Assembly (NCBI GenBank): GCA_004369085.1 | Contig: ML210146.1 | Span: forward strand, 124,001-188,000 | Length of the DNA: 64,000 bases | From: Coprinopsis marcescibilis | Lineage: Eukaryota > Basidiomycota > Agaricomycetes > Agaricales > Psathyrellaceae | Direction of reading: 5' to 3' | In this document: piece by piece, positions 10,502-24,506 of the stretch | Layout of the letters: the number at the start of each line of letters is the position of its first letter | Position numbering within the stretch: position 1 is the stretch's first letter | Position numbers and translations under genes: made by a program | Notes under the pieces: model-generated | Database searches by the model: none | Told to the model about the DNA's origin: nothing | What the model saw: only the letters and a program-made list of their open reading frames with translations

Positions 10502-11507
10502 ATGCCCCGCGCAATTATTGCTCCATCCGTACTGGCCTCGGACTTTGGTCAGCTCACGGCTGAATGCAAGCGAATGATCAAGAGTGGTGCTGAATGGCTG
10601 CATATGGATGTAATGGACGGGTAAGTTGACTCAGTGAGGTCTAGCAAACTGGCGTTGAACCTGTATCCCAGCCATTTCGTGCCTAATATCACCATGGGTC
10701 CGTTCTTGTTCGATCGTACACGCTCTCGACTCTAAGCGCAATCCAAGGCGCACCCATCCTCACCTGCGTTCGCAAGGGAATTCCTGACATCTTCATGGAC
10801 TGCCATATGATGGTTGCCCACCCCGAGCGTTGGGTAGACGACATTGCAGATGCAGGTGGAGCCCTATATTGCTTTCACATCGAAGCCACATGTGCGTGAG
10901 GAGTCGCAACGGTCTAAAAGCCACCTATATGTCTGATTTTCCGTTCTCCCTTTTCAGCGGACCCGATTTCGCTCATTGAAGCAATCCACAAGCGAGACAT
11001 GAAGGCAGGCGTGGCCGTATCACCAGACACTCCCTCCACGGCAATTACGGATGAGATTGGAGCCATTGCCGACATGCTCCTCGTCATGACGGTGTACCCA
11101 GGTCCGCAACTACCCCCGCACCACCCCTGTGTATTCATCTGCTTAACAAACACTGGACTGGTTTAGGACGCGGCGGACAAAAGTTTATTGAAAGCTGCGT
11201 TCCAAAGGTTACCGAACTGCGCAAACGTTTTCCTGACAAGGACATCGAAGTCGATGGCGGTGTAGGCCCCAAGACAATCGGTGTCTGCGCGGATGCTGGT
11301 CAGTCACAAATTTTCATCGGCCGTATCTAGGCCCAAAGGGTCTTGGGTTGCTCATCGCATCAAACTTTAGGAAGCAACGTCATTGTCGCGGGTACAGCCA
11401 TCTTTGCGGCCGATGACCCACCGGCTGTTATCCAGACATTGAAGGATACAGTAAATGCTGCGCAAGCCAAGTTCGCAGCTGCCCGGGCACAATCTAACGG
11501 CAATTAA
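10502..11507 (+). CDS. RPE1: Ribulose-phosphate 3-epimerase
   Basis: Interconverts D-ribulose 5-phosphate and D-xylulose 5-phosphate in the non-oxidative pentose phosphate pathway; cytosolic TIM barrel. The ATG at 10502 opens [18 protein letters not shown], the family N-terminus. Active-site segments are present in order: LHMDVMDG joined across an intron to HFVPNITMG, then [48 protein letters not shown] and [11 protein letters not shown]. The metal-binding His and Asp residues (in [14 protein letters not shown] and EVDGGV) are all kept. Five introns; about 250 residues, slightly longer than the usual 225-240 because of a charged tail ending ARAQSNGN. Confidence 0.95.
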
Positions 11508-11780
11508 TGCCCTTTGGTGTACTGGATTGTCACTTTCTGAAGGGCATCCAGGTGCTTCTGGCACTTTACACCCTTACTAACGATCTAAAGAGAAGCGGTA
11601 CTCATCTGTTTGCAATTCTATCACACGCACACGCCGTTGTAAATTACCCATACCTTTCGGTCAGAGGAACACTGAAAAGGCGCAGAATGTATTTGTATAG
11701 ATTGAAGATTATGAATTAACTAAAAAATATAGGTCTAGGTATAGGCTGTTCAGATAAACATCTCCATCAAGTCTTGGATT

Positions 11781-14142
11781 CTACGCTCCTTCCCAGTCGA
11801 TCCACTCTCCGTACATGTTTGTCCTCTCTCCACGCACATAAGACTCGAACGTTCGCTTCAGCACCGTCGCCCACGCCAGATCACGTTGGTCAACGTCTTC
11901 CGAGTCCTCTTCGCTCCAAAGTTTCGGTGTCTTCCTAGAGTTCGCCGTGTTCTCCTTGTTAGCTATACGTGCCCTCTGCTCGTTATCGGCGAAACGAAGG
12001 CCAAGGTCCGGCCAATTTCGCGCTGGGTCAAATGGCCTCCACCTAGACAGAGGTTAGTCAAATACAACTCGATTATCGTGTGCTTACCAGAAGTTATGGA
12101 AATGATATGAGTAGGCTCCTTTGAAGAAACCATCGAAACCCATTGCTTGGGGCGCCGCACCGTCGCGTGAAGGGGTATCGAAGAAATGTTCAAAACTGCA
12201 CACCCATCAGTACAGTATCCATGCATCCGGCATCGAACGTACCTCGTGAATAAGGGCTGAGGTGGGCGATCTAGCTGGTAATCTTCCGTATTCAACCACG
12301 CAGAATCGAACAGCGCATCGGGGAGTCGCAAGAGGAGTGGTTCCAGATACGCATCCTTGGTATACCGCGAGACGGTCATAGGGTGGAAATCGAGGTTGTT
12401 CTTCAAGGCCGTCTTGAACAAGACCTTTCCCAAGGCAGAATTTTTATTCAGCTTGAGTACGGCCGTGTTGTAGCGGGCAAGTCTTGACCAGCGGTAAGCA
12501 AAGGCGCCTTTCCAACCCCAGAGATCTTCCCAGTCCCGAAGAAAGATGGTATCAGCATCGAGGTATATTCCGCCGTATCTGTGGCAGAGGATGAAACGCG
12601 CCATGTCGGATAGGATAACAGACAGTCTGTCGTAGGTTGAGGAGGATTTGGAACCGGCTCGGTTAAGGATATGGTTGTCCTCTTTCGTCGACCTCTTTTT
12701 GGTCTTCTGTGCCTCACCTTCACTTGGACTGCCATTCTGCACTTTCTTGGTAACATTAACGACTCGACCTCCAGAGTTGAATAAATTACGACCACGCCAC
12801 TCGTCTTTTAATTCGGGCACCCCGTCTAACTGCTCCGTCGTGTTCCACAGCTTGAATTTAATGATATCCTGAAACCGCGGGTGGAGGAACGGAGCGGCCC
12901 AGGGATTTGACCTTAGTTCACGGTTCATCTCATGAACGGCGTTTGGGTTTGGTATTGATGCAGCGGGCCCCGGATTAATCCACACCCAGAATTGTGGCCG
13001 ACATACCTTTGGGTCAGAATCCCGGCTTAGCCCAAGGTTCTGCGTGAATAGAAAAGAGAGGAGCGTCGCGTATGGTTTGTCGGTAAAGGTACCTGCCCAG
13101 AACATGTGGAATATCCTCGGGTAATAATCATCGCAACTCGACGCGTCGAAAGCGGATCTATGGATAGGAGGAAGTGAGATCGGTGGAACTTCCCAAGGTA
13201 CGTCCTTCTTCTTGATCATCGTTGATTTGTCGCGGTCTTCGACGCGTTTCGCTCCACTTCCATGCATCTCTGTATCGAATTTGGGTGGAACGTCTAGTGG
13301 TCGCTCCACGTAAATGTATTTCCAATCGTCGAGTGAGTCGTTGGTGCGCACGCGGCGGCCATTGTCTAGGCCTGCTCCTATTCGGAGGACTTCAAGGCAG
13401 TCACGGACATACTGGTGGCCGCGGTTAGAGAGAGCACGTTCGGACATACGGAGGAGCAGCCTGCCTTTTTCTTGGAAAAATCGCAGTGTTCCATCACAAT
13501 GTTGAGGTCAGCCGCGCTCCCTGGAAGAGGTCGTCGTGGATAGGCGCCGTCCGGTGGCTGCGGGGTGAGGTCCAGATACATTCTCTTTGGGCCAACGCCG
13601 CGAGTCGATTCTGCATAATTAAGCGGAAGTGGTGGCAATGACGGGTTCGTCAACGGCTTCTTGAGCTGTACTTCCCGAGGGACTGCAAAAAAGGTTGTTT
13701 GCTTTTGGACGATAAAATGTTGAAGAGACACACTTCGTTCGCGACTGGGAAAATGTCCACTTTGCACCTCCCACTCCCATACTCGCTGCAAATCTTCGCG
13801 CTGAAAAACCAATGTCGATGGTTCCCCGCTGAATGGGGAAGAAGGCCATTGCTTGGACTGACTGAGAAACCGTTTGGAAAGCGCAAAGAGCACAAACGAG
13901 AATGAGAAGGCAGCCAGGGTAAAGATAATGCATGCGCGTTTCTCTGGAATGAAGGTCGTAGACAGTCGTTGGATGTTGAAGATGTAGAACCTCAGCCTCC
14001 ATTTCGGTGAAATCTGGACACGAACAGGGATCCACCAGTCTCTGCTGTGTAGACGGGCCCGTTCAGCGTATTTCTCCCTGACGGTGGACGAGTTGGAGAA
14101 GCTGGGTAGAGTGTTGCTGGACCTTCGCCACTGGTAGGCCAT
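11781..14142 (-). CDS. Type II membrane glycosyltransferase with DXD motif (GT32-like)
   Basis: Probable Golgi glycosyltransferase with a nucleotide-sugar-binding DXD fold. The ATG at 14142 starts MAYQWRRSSNTLPSFS; an in-frame TTG further up is not a start. One transmembrane segment (ACIIFTLAAFSFSFVLFAL, about residues 75-95) after a basic cytoplasmic part indicates type II topology. The lumenal domain contains YPRIFHMFWAGTFTDKPYA and the catalytic DXD motif RYGGIYLDADTIFLRDWEDL, as in GT32 and TcdA/TcdB-like transferases. The tail exons read FEHFFDTPSRDGAAPQAMGF and WRPFDPARNWPDLGLRFADN, ending MYGEWIDWEGA at 11781. The frame changes at 13412-13464: a 53-nt intron with a GC donor, a CTAAC branch and a CAG acceptor joins EHCDFSKKK to YVRDCLEVLRIG. 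Donor sugar and acceptor are unknown. Confidence 0.82.
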
Positions 14143-14601
14143 CGGACCATGATCCAAGCTTGGCTGATTCCCCAATGAGGCAGGCGTCTATTTCTGAATA
14201 CTCGTGGGACGATGTGAGCTATATATAGGCCATGGTATGTTTGAGCGCACAATCGAGGATTGGGCTGGATATCAGGTTTCGGACTTTTGGCCGATAAATA
14301 TCGATAAAGCCCCGAGTCGGATGACTTTGGGACATTTCTTCGTCTAGCAGCAGCAAAAAGAGGAGGGTATTCAGTGTCGAACGTTCTCAGACGTTGTCTT
14401 AGCAGTGGAACGTGCTTCTTTCAAACGGATACTATCGATATGAAATTTTGATTAGTGTTCCAGTTGTAATTGGGCCCTATCTCAGAATGCTCGGCATCGC
14501 CCTAGAAAACTCCGCCACAAACTTTGCTTTACCTTAAATTGGCCAATCAGTCCTATCTGCCTCAATCCTTCCTTCCCATTTCCCTCCATCTGTCCTCCAA
14601 A
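14143..14601. promoter_or_regulatory. Divergent promoter, glycosyltransferase / pyruvate kinase
   Basis: No gene seen. The palindromic TATA element ctatatatag at 14219-14228 lies about 80 bp upstream of the glycosyltransferase ATG. A CCAAT box at 14543-14547 lies about 55 bp upstream of the pyruvate kinase ATG, followed by a CT-rich stretch (14565-14600) of the kind found near start sites of strongly expressed fungal genes. Confidence 0.45.
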
Positions 14602-16754
14602 ATGTATCCTGTCGATGGAATCCGTTCTCAGCTCGAGTGGAACTCTGAGCTCTCCCCAATCAACGCCATAGTCCCAACAGATGCTACAAAGTATCTGCGA
14701 AAGGTACGTCGAGTTCCAAACCTAGATCGTGTCCAGGAACCACATTGACCACCTCGTGTTCAGACTTCTATCATCGCGACAATCGGTATGGCTTGAGCGA
14801 TCGTCATTTGGCCCGCAGTATCCTCATCTTTCTTCCAGGTCCCAAGGTCAACACTGTCGAAAAGCTGTCTGAGCTTACCCGCGCTGGCGTCAACATTGGT
14901 GAGTCTTTTCTTTGATTTTGACCCCCGCGAAATACTCATACTCTTCTTCCAGTTCGCATGAACTTTTCCCATGGTTCATACGAGTATCACCAGAGCGTCA
15001 TTGATAACACGCGCGCTGTGGCTGCAAGTAAGTCTCAACCGCTGCACACGAGGAGCACAACTGCTGAGCACACCTTTCAGACAACCCCAACGGCAGACCA
15101 ATCGCTATTGCCTTGGATACTGTGAGTTTCACTCGCTTGTCCCATTTCCACTGTTAATCTCTTTTTTTGCAGAAAGGACCTGAGATTCGCACGGGCCTTA
15201 CGAAGGATGGCAAGGACGTACGTCACATCTCATTTATATGGCTGCTGCTATAAATAATATTGCTTCCGCTAACGGTTATTCCTGTGATTAGTGGCCCCTC
15301 GCCGCCGGACAAGAGTTCATCGTCTCGACGGATACCCGCTATGCCGAAGCATGCGATAATCAGGTTATGTTTGTTGACTATGTAAGTATCCCCTTCCGCT
15401 CCGCGGGGTCAAACTTCTCACCGTTTCCTCAGGCAAATCTCGGCAAAGTCACCGCGCCTGGCAAGCTCATCTATGTTGACGATGGTATCCTCTCGCTCCT
15501 CGTACTTTCTGTCGACGGCACCAACATTCATGTTCGCGCCTTGAACAACGGCAACATCTCTTCTCGCAAGGGTGTCAACCTTCCCAAGACCGATGTTGAT
15601 TTGCCTGCCCTTTCCGTCAAGGACAAGCAGGATCTGCAATTCGGTGTGAAGAATGGCGTCGACATGGTTTTCGCTTCGTTCATTCGAAGGGCCAAAGATG
15701 TTGATGATATCCGCACCGTCCTCGGTCCCGATGGTGCCAACATTAAGATCATCGTCAAGATCGAGAACGAGCAGGGTGTTCAAAACTTTGACGAGATTTT
15801 GAAGGTTGCGGATGGTGTCATGGTTGCTCGAGGTGACCTCGGAATCGAGATCCCTGCCAGCCAGGTTTTCCTTGCCCAGAAGATGATGATCGCAAAGTGC
15901 AACATCGTCGGCAAGCCCGTCATCGTCGCCACCCAGATGCTCGAGTCAATGACAGTACGTGGTTGCATTCAATCATCCAGACGTTTTCTGACGTTGCTTC
16001 TCAGTATAACCCAAGGCCCACTCGTGCCGAAGTCAGCGATGTCGCCAACGCCGTTCTCGATGGCTCCGATTGTGTCATGTTGTCCGGAGAGACAGCCAAG
16101 GGCAACTATCCCATCCAGTCTGGTACGTGGTGGCTCATTGGATTCTTCCGTGCCAATTTTCCTCATCCGTCCCACAGTCCTGATGATGGCTGAGACATGT
16201 CTCCTTGCTGAGTCTGCAATCTGCTACCCGCCCGTGTTCGATGACATCCGCTCCATCCAACCACGCCCAACTGCCACCGCCGAGACTGTTGCAATCGCCG
16301 CTGTTGCTGCTGCTTCTGAGCAGGGCGCAAAGGCCATCCTTGTCCTGTCCACCAGTGGAAACACTGCTCGATTGGTGTCCAAGTACAAGCCTTCAGTTCC
16401 GGTCATCACTGTCACCCGCAACCAACAGACCGCAAGGCAAATCCACTTGCACCGTGGCTGTTATCCTTTCTGGTACCCTGAGCCTCGAGGAATTGAAGCT
16501 CACCAATGGCAAATCGATGTGTGTACAATCGTGTTGATTCTGACAAATTTTACTGACTGACGTTGCTATAGGTGGACAACCGTATCCGCTTCGGTTTGCG
16601 AAACGCGTTGGCATTGAACCTCATTACTCCTGGATCGACCATCATCGCCGTTCAAGGCTGGAAGGGAGGTCTCGGCCACACCAACACCCTTCGCGTCCTG
16701 TCCGTTCCAACGGATGCTGCTGATCTCGAGTTGCAGCCTTTGGGATCCACCTAA
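14602..16754 (+). CDS. PYK1: Pyruvate kinase
   Basis: Final glycolytic enzyme, converting phosphoenolpyruvate and ADP to pyruvate and ATP in the cytosol. The ATG at 14602 opens [20 protein letters not shown]. Exons join to [36 protein letters not shown] (substrate-binding Arg and Asn) and KGPEIRTGL. The B domain follows, then the catalytic segment [13 protein letters not shown] with the active-site Lys and Glu, and GDLGIEI, the metal and PEP site. The C-terminal allosteric domain has [13 protein letters not shown] and [12 protein letters not shown], ending [11 protein letters not shown] at 16754. About ten introns, mostly in the 5' half; about 525 residues by estimate. Converges with MCM3 across a 776-bp spacer. 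Confidence 0.97.
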
Positions 16755-17530
16755 TCGGTGAAATGCACAAAAAAATACCAACCCTTTCATGTCAAATAGT
16801 GACATGCTGCATCTACTTCGTCTTACGCTGTACAATAAACACTTTGGCTTCGTCTCCACTGAGAGTACTCTTGAACTTGAAGGGGTTGTAATTCAAACAA
16901 GGTTTGTTAGTTGGTTAGGTCGCGCTCAAAATGGTTGACGGCAGCAACGTGTTGCTTGTTTTCGCGATAATATCGCAAATGTGAGAGAACCTTGGTTGAC
17001 GGTATCCGGAAGCCTGATTTCACGGGCATCGGGTTGTCTGATGCGTTCAGCAAAGCGTTGTATTCTCCTATTATTTCGTCGTGGGTTCTGCCACCCGCCA
17101 ACCTTGTTCGTACGTATTGAAGAGCCACAGCCGACGTCAAATACAGTCTACTTTAAAGCGACTTGTAGCACTTGAATGGGCCTTTTCTAGCCTTCCTGAG
17201 ATCTCCTCCCTGGATGACTTTTCGGATCGAATGGCATGCTCTACGTACCCGCAACGGTAAACGAGCATGGCAGGCGGTGTGACGCACGGCAGAAGCAAGC
17301 TGCATTGTACCGAGAGGAAGGCAAAACGCAAAAGCAAGAGAGAAAGCAACGGAAGTCCATAGGACCCACCTTGCCGTTCGCCAAAGGAGACTTGCGTACA
17401 CCGTAGGGGTAACAAACATCCATTAAATAAATTACACAGATAACAAGGCGTTAACAAAAACAGGGTAGAGGGTAACCAGAGCAAACGACAGAGATACGAG
17501 TACATTACAACATTGACAGCAGCGCGTTCT
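16755..17530. other. Convergent spacer PYK1 / MCM3 with a doubtful minus-strand ORF
   Basis: Holds the 3' UTRs of two convergent genes. A minus-strand ORF ending at 16907 has a protein-like composition (ALQYVRTRLAGGRTHDEIIG, then FRIPSTKVLSHLRYYRENKQ) but no ATG of its own. It opens just after a possible acceptor (tttaaag) around 17152, so it could be the last exon of a small gene whose first exon lies at 17200-17430. I could not join a convincing first exon and recognise no family. Confidence 0.2.
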
Positions 17531-20252
<2,722 letters not shown>

Positions 20253-20897
20253 AGCGACGCGATGAAGGTGAAGGTAAGAGGACAAGAGAATTAGCGCGGC
20301 CTGCAAGATTGGCGTGACTGTCAAGTCGCGTTTGGTCACGGTCACGCCTTTCATGTCACTTGACAAAAATAAATCATTCCAACTTGAAGTAATACTAAGT
20401 AAATGGGGAGGTGACATGAATACATAACTTTTAAGTGCAACAGGTGCATGATTGTCTAGAGTAGGCACATCACTACACGTAAATAAATCTGCACTTTTGG
20501 CTGTCATAAATAGCCTAGTAGCACTGGGCATTCCAGCCATACAGGAGATCCAAGATACTACAGGAATCCGTGGGCATTCAACAATAAGCATTGGGCATTA
20601 ACGGTCAAAGAAAAGCGAAGCACTAGGTCGAAGCAAAGAGCGTTGTTTAAGGTGTAAGATATAAGGTGTAAGGTTGGGCATATTACAAACAATGAGTAGG
20701 CGGGGCCAAGAAACACGTTAATCCTCGCCGAGCAGTAGGCTGTAGAAAGTCGATTAGATTAGTGCCAAAGAACCTGCTGACCAGGAAGGACGGTGTCGGT
20801 TTGGAAATTATATGAGAGCACGGGTCCCACTCACATGGTAGAGAAGTCCAAGAGGAATAGCGTTTGCAAGATGCATCGACCCTTTGTCGAGAATTAA
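20253..20897. other. Intergenic, upstream of MCM3
   Basis: Nothing recognised. The MCM3 side holds only near-matches to cell-cycle boxes (ACGCGA-type at about 20257 and 20320), no exact ACGCGT. The distal part would be the 3' UTR of the small secreted-protein gene. Confidence 0.3.
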
Positions 20898-21223
20898 CTA
20901 AATATAAGTTCGCCCTGATCCACGGTTGCGCTCTGTCGTCGTGGCTGATCTTCGCCAATCGGGACCGCCTCGTGCTGTATCTGACGAACGCCTCCAATCA
21001 GGACGCGGAGGGCCTTGAATGTGGGTTTCTGAGCGACGCCAAGCTGGTGATTTTCCGAAGCCTTCGAGAGAAGAGCTTTCGTCAGAAAGATCAGAAATAA
21101 TCTGAAGGGATGAATCACTGTAAGTCGAAAATCAATCGAAAAGTGAAAGGGGGGACAAACAGGTAGGGCAGTGCTAGAGGAAGAAAGAGCAAGACAAAGA
21201 CAAAGGAACTGGGTGAATCGCAT
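20898..21223 (-). CDS. Putative Kex2-processed secreted repeat peptide precursor (WRRS repeats)
   Basis: No known family recognised by eye. The ATG at 21223 opens MRFTQFLCLCLALSSSSTAL, a clean signal peptide. Splicing a 59-nt intron (21102-21160, GT..CAG) gives an 88-residue protein. The nearer acceptor (tacag, 43 nt) would put a stop right at the junction. The mature region is acidic at first (SDLSDESSSLEGFG), then holds three imperfect repeats centred on Trp42, Trp57 and Trp70: SPAWRRSETH, RPDWRRSSDT, GPDWRRSATT. Each has the dibasic Arg-Arg that Kex2-type proteases cut, which would free SETHIQGPPRPDW and SSDTARGGPDW plus a C-terminal piece. A TATA-like TTATAAG lies about 60 bp upstream on the minus strand (21281-21289). 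Gene reality rests on the signal peptide, the repeat and typical intron size; expression is unproven. Confidence 0.5.
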
Positions 21224-22202
21224 ATTAAAGGAGTTGGTGCAGGATAAAGAAATGGGAGGGAGAAGGAACTGAGTGATACCCTTATAAATGGCCGGATCCT
21301 CTCATGAGGTGTCCGTAGATGGCCTCGTAGACGATCCGCTTTTGCCACCTTCTGCTCTAGCAATCATGTCACGTTGGTTTGGTACGATTTTGACGGGGTG
21401 GCGAGTGCCTGTTCGTTGGATGAGCCGAATGATATCGACCCACATGCCATAATTTGCTACAAAAACGCGTCCAGTCAGAGATACAGAACTGACAGTCCCT
21501 TACTGGGTAAATCGAGATATCCAGGTCAAAGCCTTTTCGATGCAGAAGTTGAGATTTTGGAAGCCGATAAGTCGACGTTCCGGTCAAAAGTAAAATCCAA
21601 ATCAATCACCTAACCTCCATAACTCAAATCAACCCGTACCTAGATGTGGCGAATGGGATGGTTCTGGATCAGGTTCGCATCTGGCCTTGTCTCTTCTGAG
21701 GGTTACAAACTTCTCGCCGTGCGCCAGCAATTACCGCAAGTCCGTTTGGCTAACTCATCGATTCCAGTGGGCCGTTGACGTGTTCAATCAAGACTGAACG
21801 TCGACTGAACAAGTCTGTACACCATGTTCTGTGCGGGAATTCTTACGATTCGTTGCAGCGGGCCACGATAAGCTCCGAACAAAATGGTGGTGAACTCGTT
21901 GACAATCACCTCCTAAAGCCCTGAATCATTGGGCTAATTACGCTGCGATGGAGTGGGTACTCACAGGTCAGCCAGGTGTTCGCGCGGCATCCGTCAGTAG
22001 CGATGTAATTCGATTAGGTGCTCATAGATCAACAAAGGAAGGCCACAAGAAAACCCTGTGTTCCAAGGCCAGCAAATTAAGGCCCGCGGAAAGCCAATGT
22101 ATTACTCTGTGTACAGCACAAGGTCATCCATCACTTGTTCGACCAGTGGGTGAGCTCGAAAGGGTAGCGTGAGGTTATTGAAAGAACATGATGTCACATA
22201 AA
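21224..22202. other. About 1 kb without a recognisable gene
   Basis: Begins with the promoter of the WRRS-repeat gene (TATA-like element at 21281-21289). The rest contains only short ORFs on both strands (for example plus 21374-21613) with no motif, signal peptide or plausible spliced extension that I can see. The right end should carry the PRP17 3' UTR. Confidence 0.3.
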
Positions 22203-24279
22203 TCAATCCTATTTACAAAGGAATGGCAATGGGTCAGAGGCAAGCCACTGGCGGGCAGGTGAGATGAGCAACGTACCCATAGTTTGATCAATCCGTCCCA
22301 GGATGAGGTGATGACTTTCGACTAGAAGCAATGATTCAGGCGTTATTCAGCTAATAACGCGGAACACGACTCACCGTGTCATGGGGAAGCCATTCATGCG
22401 CGATAACAGCTTTCGAGTGTGCCTTGAGCCGGGACTTGATTCTCCCAGTTTTCCAATCCCAGAAGATAACGTTTCCTTCTCCGTCTCCGCTGCTTATCCA
22501 CTTGCCGTCCGGGGAGAACCCGACCTGACACGCGTATCCGGCTACAGAATGTCCGGCAAACCTCTTCTTCCTATTCTGGCGGAAGTTGTCGGTGCTGTAA
22601 ACCAAGATCTGGTTGTCCATAGACTGTGCAGCAAAGTATTTATCTAGGAAGATGATGAGCTTGGTAATCCGAAGGACACCGTGGCCACTCACTCGACGGG
22701 TGTAGTGTTACAGCAGGCATAGAGTGCATGTGAGGTTCAGCGATATATTTGATGACGACGGGAATATCGAAGTCCCAGGCGCGGATTGTCTTGTCGTCGG
22801 ATGTGGTCACAAAGCGCCGGTTCTCGTCGACAAAGGTGATGGTGTTGACCGGACCCAAATGTTGATCGTATTCTTGTGTTATTTCCCCAGAGTTCATGTC
22901 ATACTGCGATTAACCAATCAGCAATGCAGATATCGGAGACTCTATGTTGATATATACCTGGATAATCTTTTTGTCAGACATTCCAGCAAGGAATATATGT
23001 TGTTTGTCCTCGTCTGGGTGGAATTTCACGACATATGGGGTCTTGCCGTTACCGAATCGTTTAATACACTGTCCTGTCTCAGTGTCCCATAGCTTCATCG
23101 TCCGGTCGTAAGCACATGACAAGAACTGGCGACCGTCGTTCGAGAAGGAAATATCCTTTACGGCTTTCGTGTGACCATGGAATGTCCGCACACAGTTTCC
23201 ATGGGTGTAAATGTCCCATAGCTGTACACAGTAAGAGAAATATACGTGATGGAGATCGCGACATAACACACCTTTATCTTGGTGTCCATGGACCCACTGA
23301 TCAGGAGATGACCGGTCTGAGGGAAAGTGCGAATGACAGAGACACCCTGTGTATGTCCAGTCCAAGTATGTATGCACACCTTGGGGATGAAGCACTCTTG
23401 CGAGCCGGCTTCGTGCAACAGATTGGGCGCCTCTGCCACTGGTGGAGACATATACGTTCGTCCTTGGTAATCCGTCATAGATTTGCCATGGAAGACTGAA
23501 GTTTCCTGTCCAGGGGCTCCACGCGTCGGTTTCGCCTTTCTTGAAGGCATTTGAGGCAGTTCTTCCTCCTCTTCCGACGACTCTTCACCTTCTTCCCCGT
23601 CACCCTCCACTCCAGCAAGGAAGTGCTGCTGTGGTTCCTCTCCTTTCCATTGAGCCCAGGGTCCGACATACGATCCCTCCCCATCAACGACCTCCACATC
23701 ACCCTTGTCTTTCCTTTTCCTTTTAAGCTCCTTCTTTTGGCTACGTGAAGCCCGAATAGTGTCTATAGTAGCGAAATTATTCGCCTGTGCTTTCTCTAAC
23801 GAGCCAAGAATGCCCGGCGCGTTAGGATCTACCGACGGGTTTGCGGAGTAACCGAGGATAGAATGGGTGAGGTGCTGTGCACGGAAGGCGTGGTCTGACA
23901 TGGACTGCTCTTCTACATGGCCGGCAAGGGCATTCTGGTTGAGAAATCTATTCCGTTCCGCAAACGGGTTTTCTGGTCCCTGCAAAGGCAGTATCATCTC
24001 TTCATAAGGAATATTCACATTCATTTGTGTGTCGGTTGGCCTCGTTACTAGGGTTTTCAAATTCAATGGATCCTGTAAAACATTAAAAAACGTTTGTATC
24101 AAACAGGCTATAATGCTTACCTCCGACAAGACGTCCGGTGCTGCATTGCTCTGTGCTGTAGAGGGTCCATCAACACGCAGTTTCTTTGAAGCAGGCAGCG
24201 CGGCGAGTCCAAAGGCGTCGCCTGCGACATTTTTTGCGATGTCTTCTTCGTCAGACGAGTAGTTTAAGGCCAAAGACAT
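22203..24279 (-). CDS. PRP17: Pre-mRNA splicing factor PRP17 (CDC40)
   Basis: Second-step spliceosome WD40 protein. The ATG at 24279 gives [20 protein letters not shown]. The N-terminal half has the PRP17 signatures [20 protein letters not shown] and [20 protein letters not shown], then a Lys-rich, acidic region ([10 protein letters not shown]) and [15 protein letters not shown]. Seven WD repeats follow, for example [40 protein letters not shown] and [17 protein letters not shown]. The protein ends [11 protein letters not shown]: the final Asp and the stop form a 6-nt coding part of the last exon (22203-22208) after a 68-nt intron (22209-22276). Reading through that intron would add a spurious tail. 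Roughly 560 residues. It diverges from the Myb regulator with a 227-bp spacer. Confidence 0.93.
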
Positions 24280-24506
24280 GCGCGGAAGGAAATAGAATAC
24301 AAGGAGTTGAAGGTTTGTATTCAAGTTGCCAACAGGTGTTGTGCAAGGTTGCCGTCAGATCAGTCACAGCCAAACAAACCACTGCGAGTTAGCTAATGCT
24401 GTTAGCTGTGTTCTGGCTGTTCAGTGACTCGACGTTACCGCTCTCTTGAATACCACTGCCAGTGGGTGTCTACTTAAACAGCACACCCCTGCTTGGTCGC
24501 CTAGTC

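Noticed and set aside
13992..14252. Minus-strand ORF upstream of the glycosyltransferase start
   Set aside because: Out of frame with the transmembrane and catalytic frame; the ATG at 14142 opens the correct one.
20253..20591. N-terminal extension of MCM3 from an upstream in-frame ATG
   Set aside because: The 113 extra residues lack MCM similarity, while the ATG at 20252 begins the conserved SADEDQITQAELNDERV.
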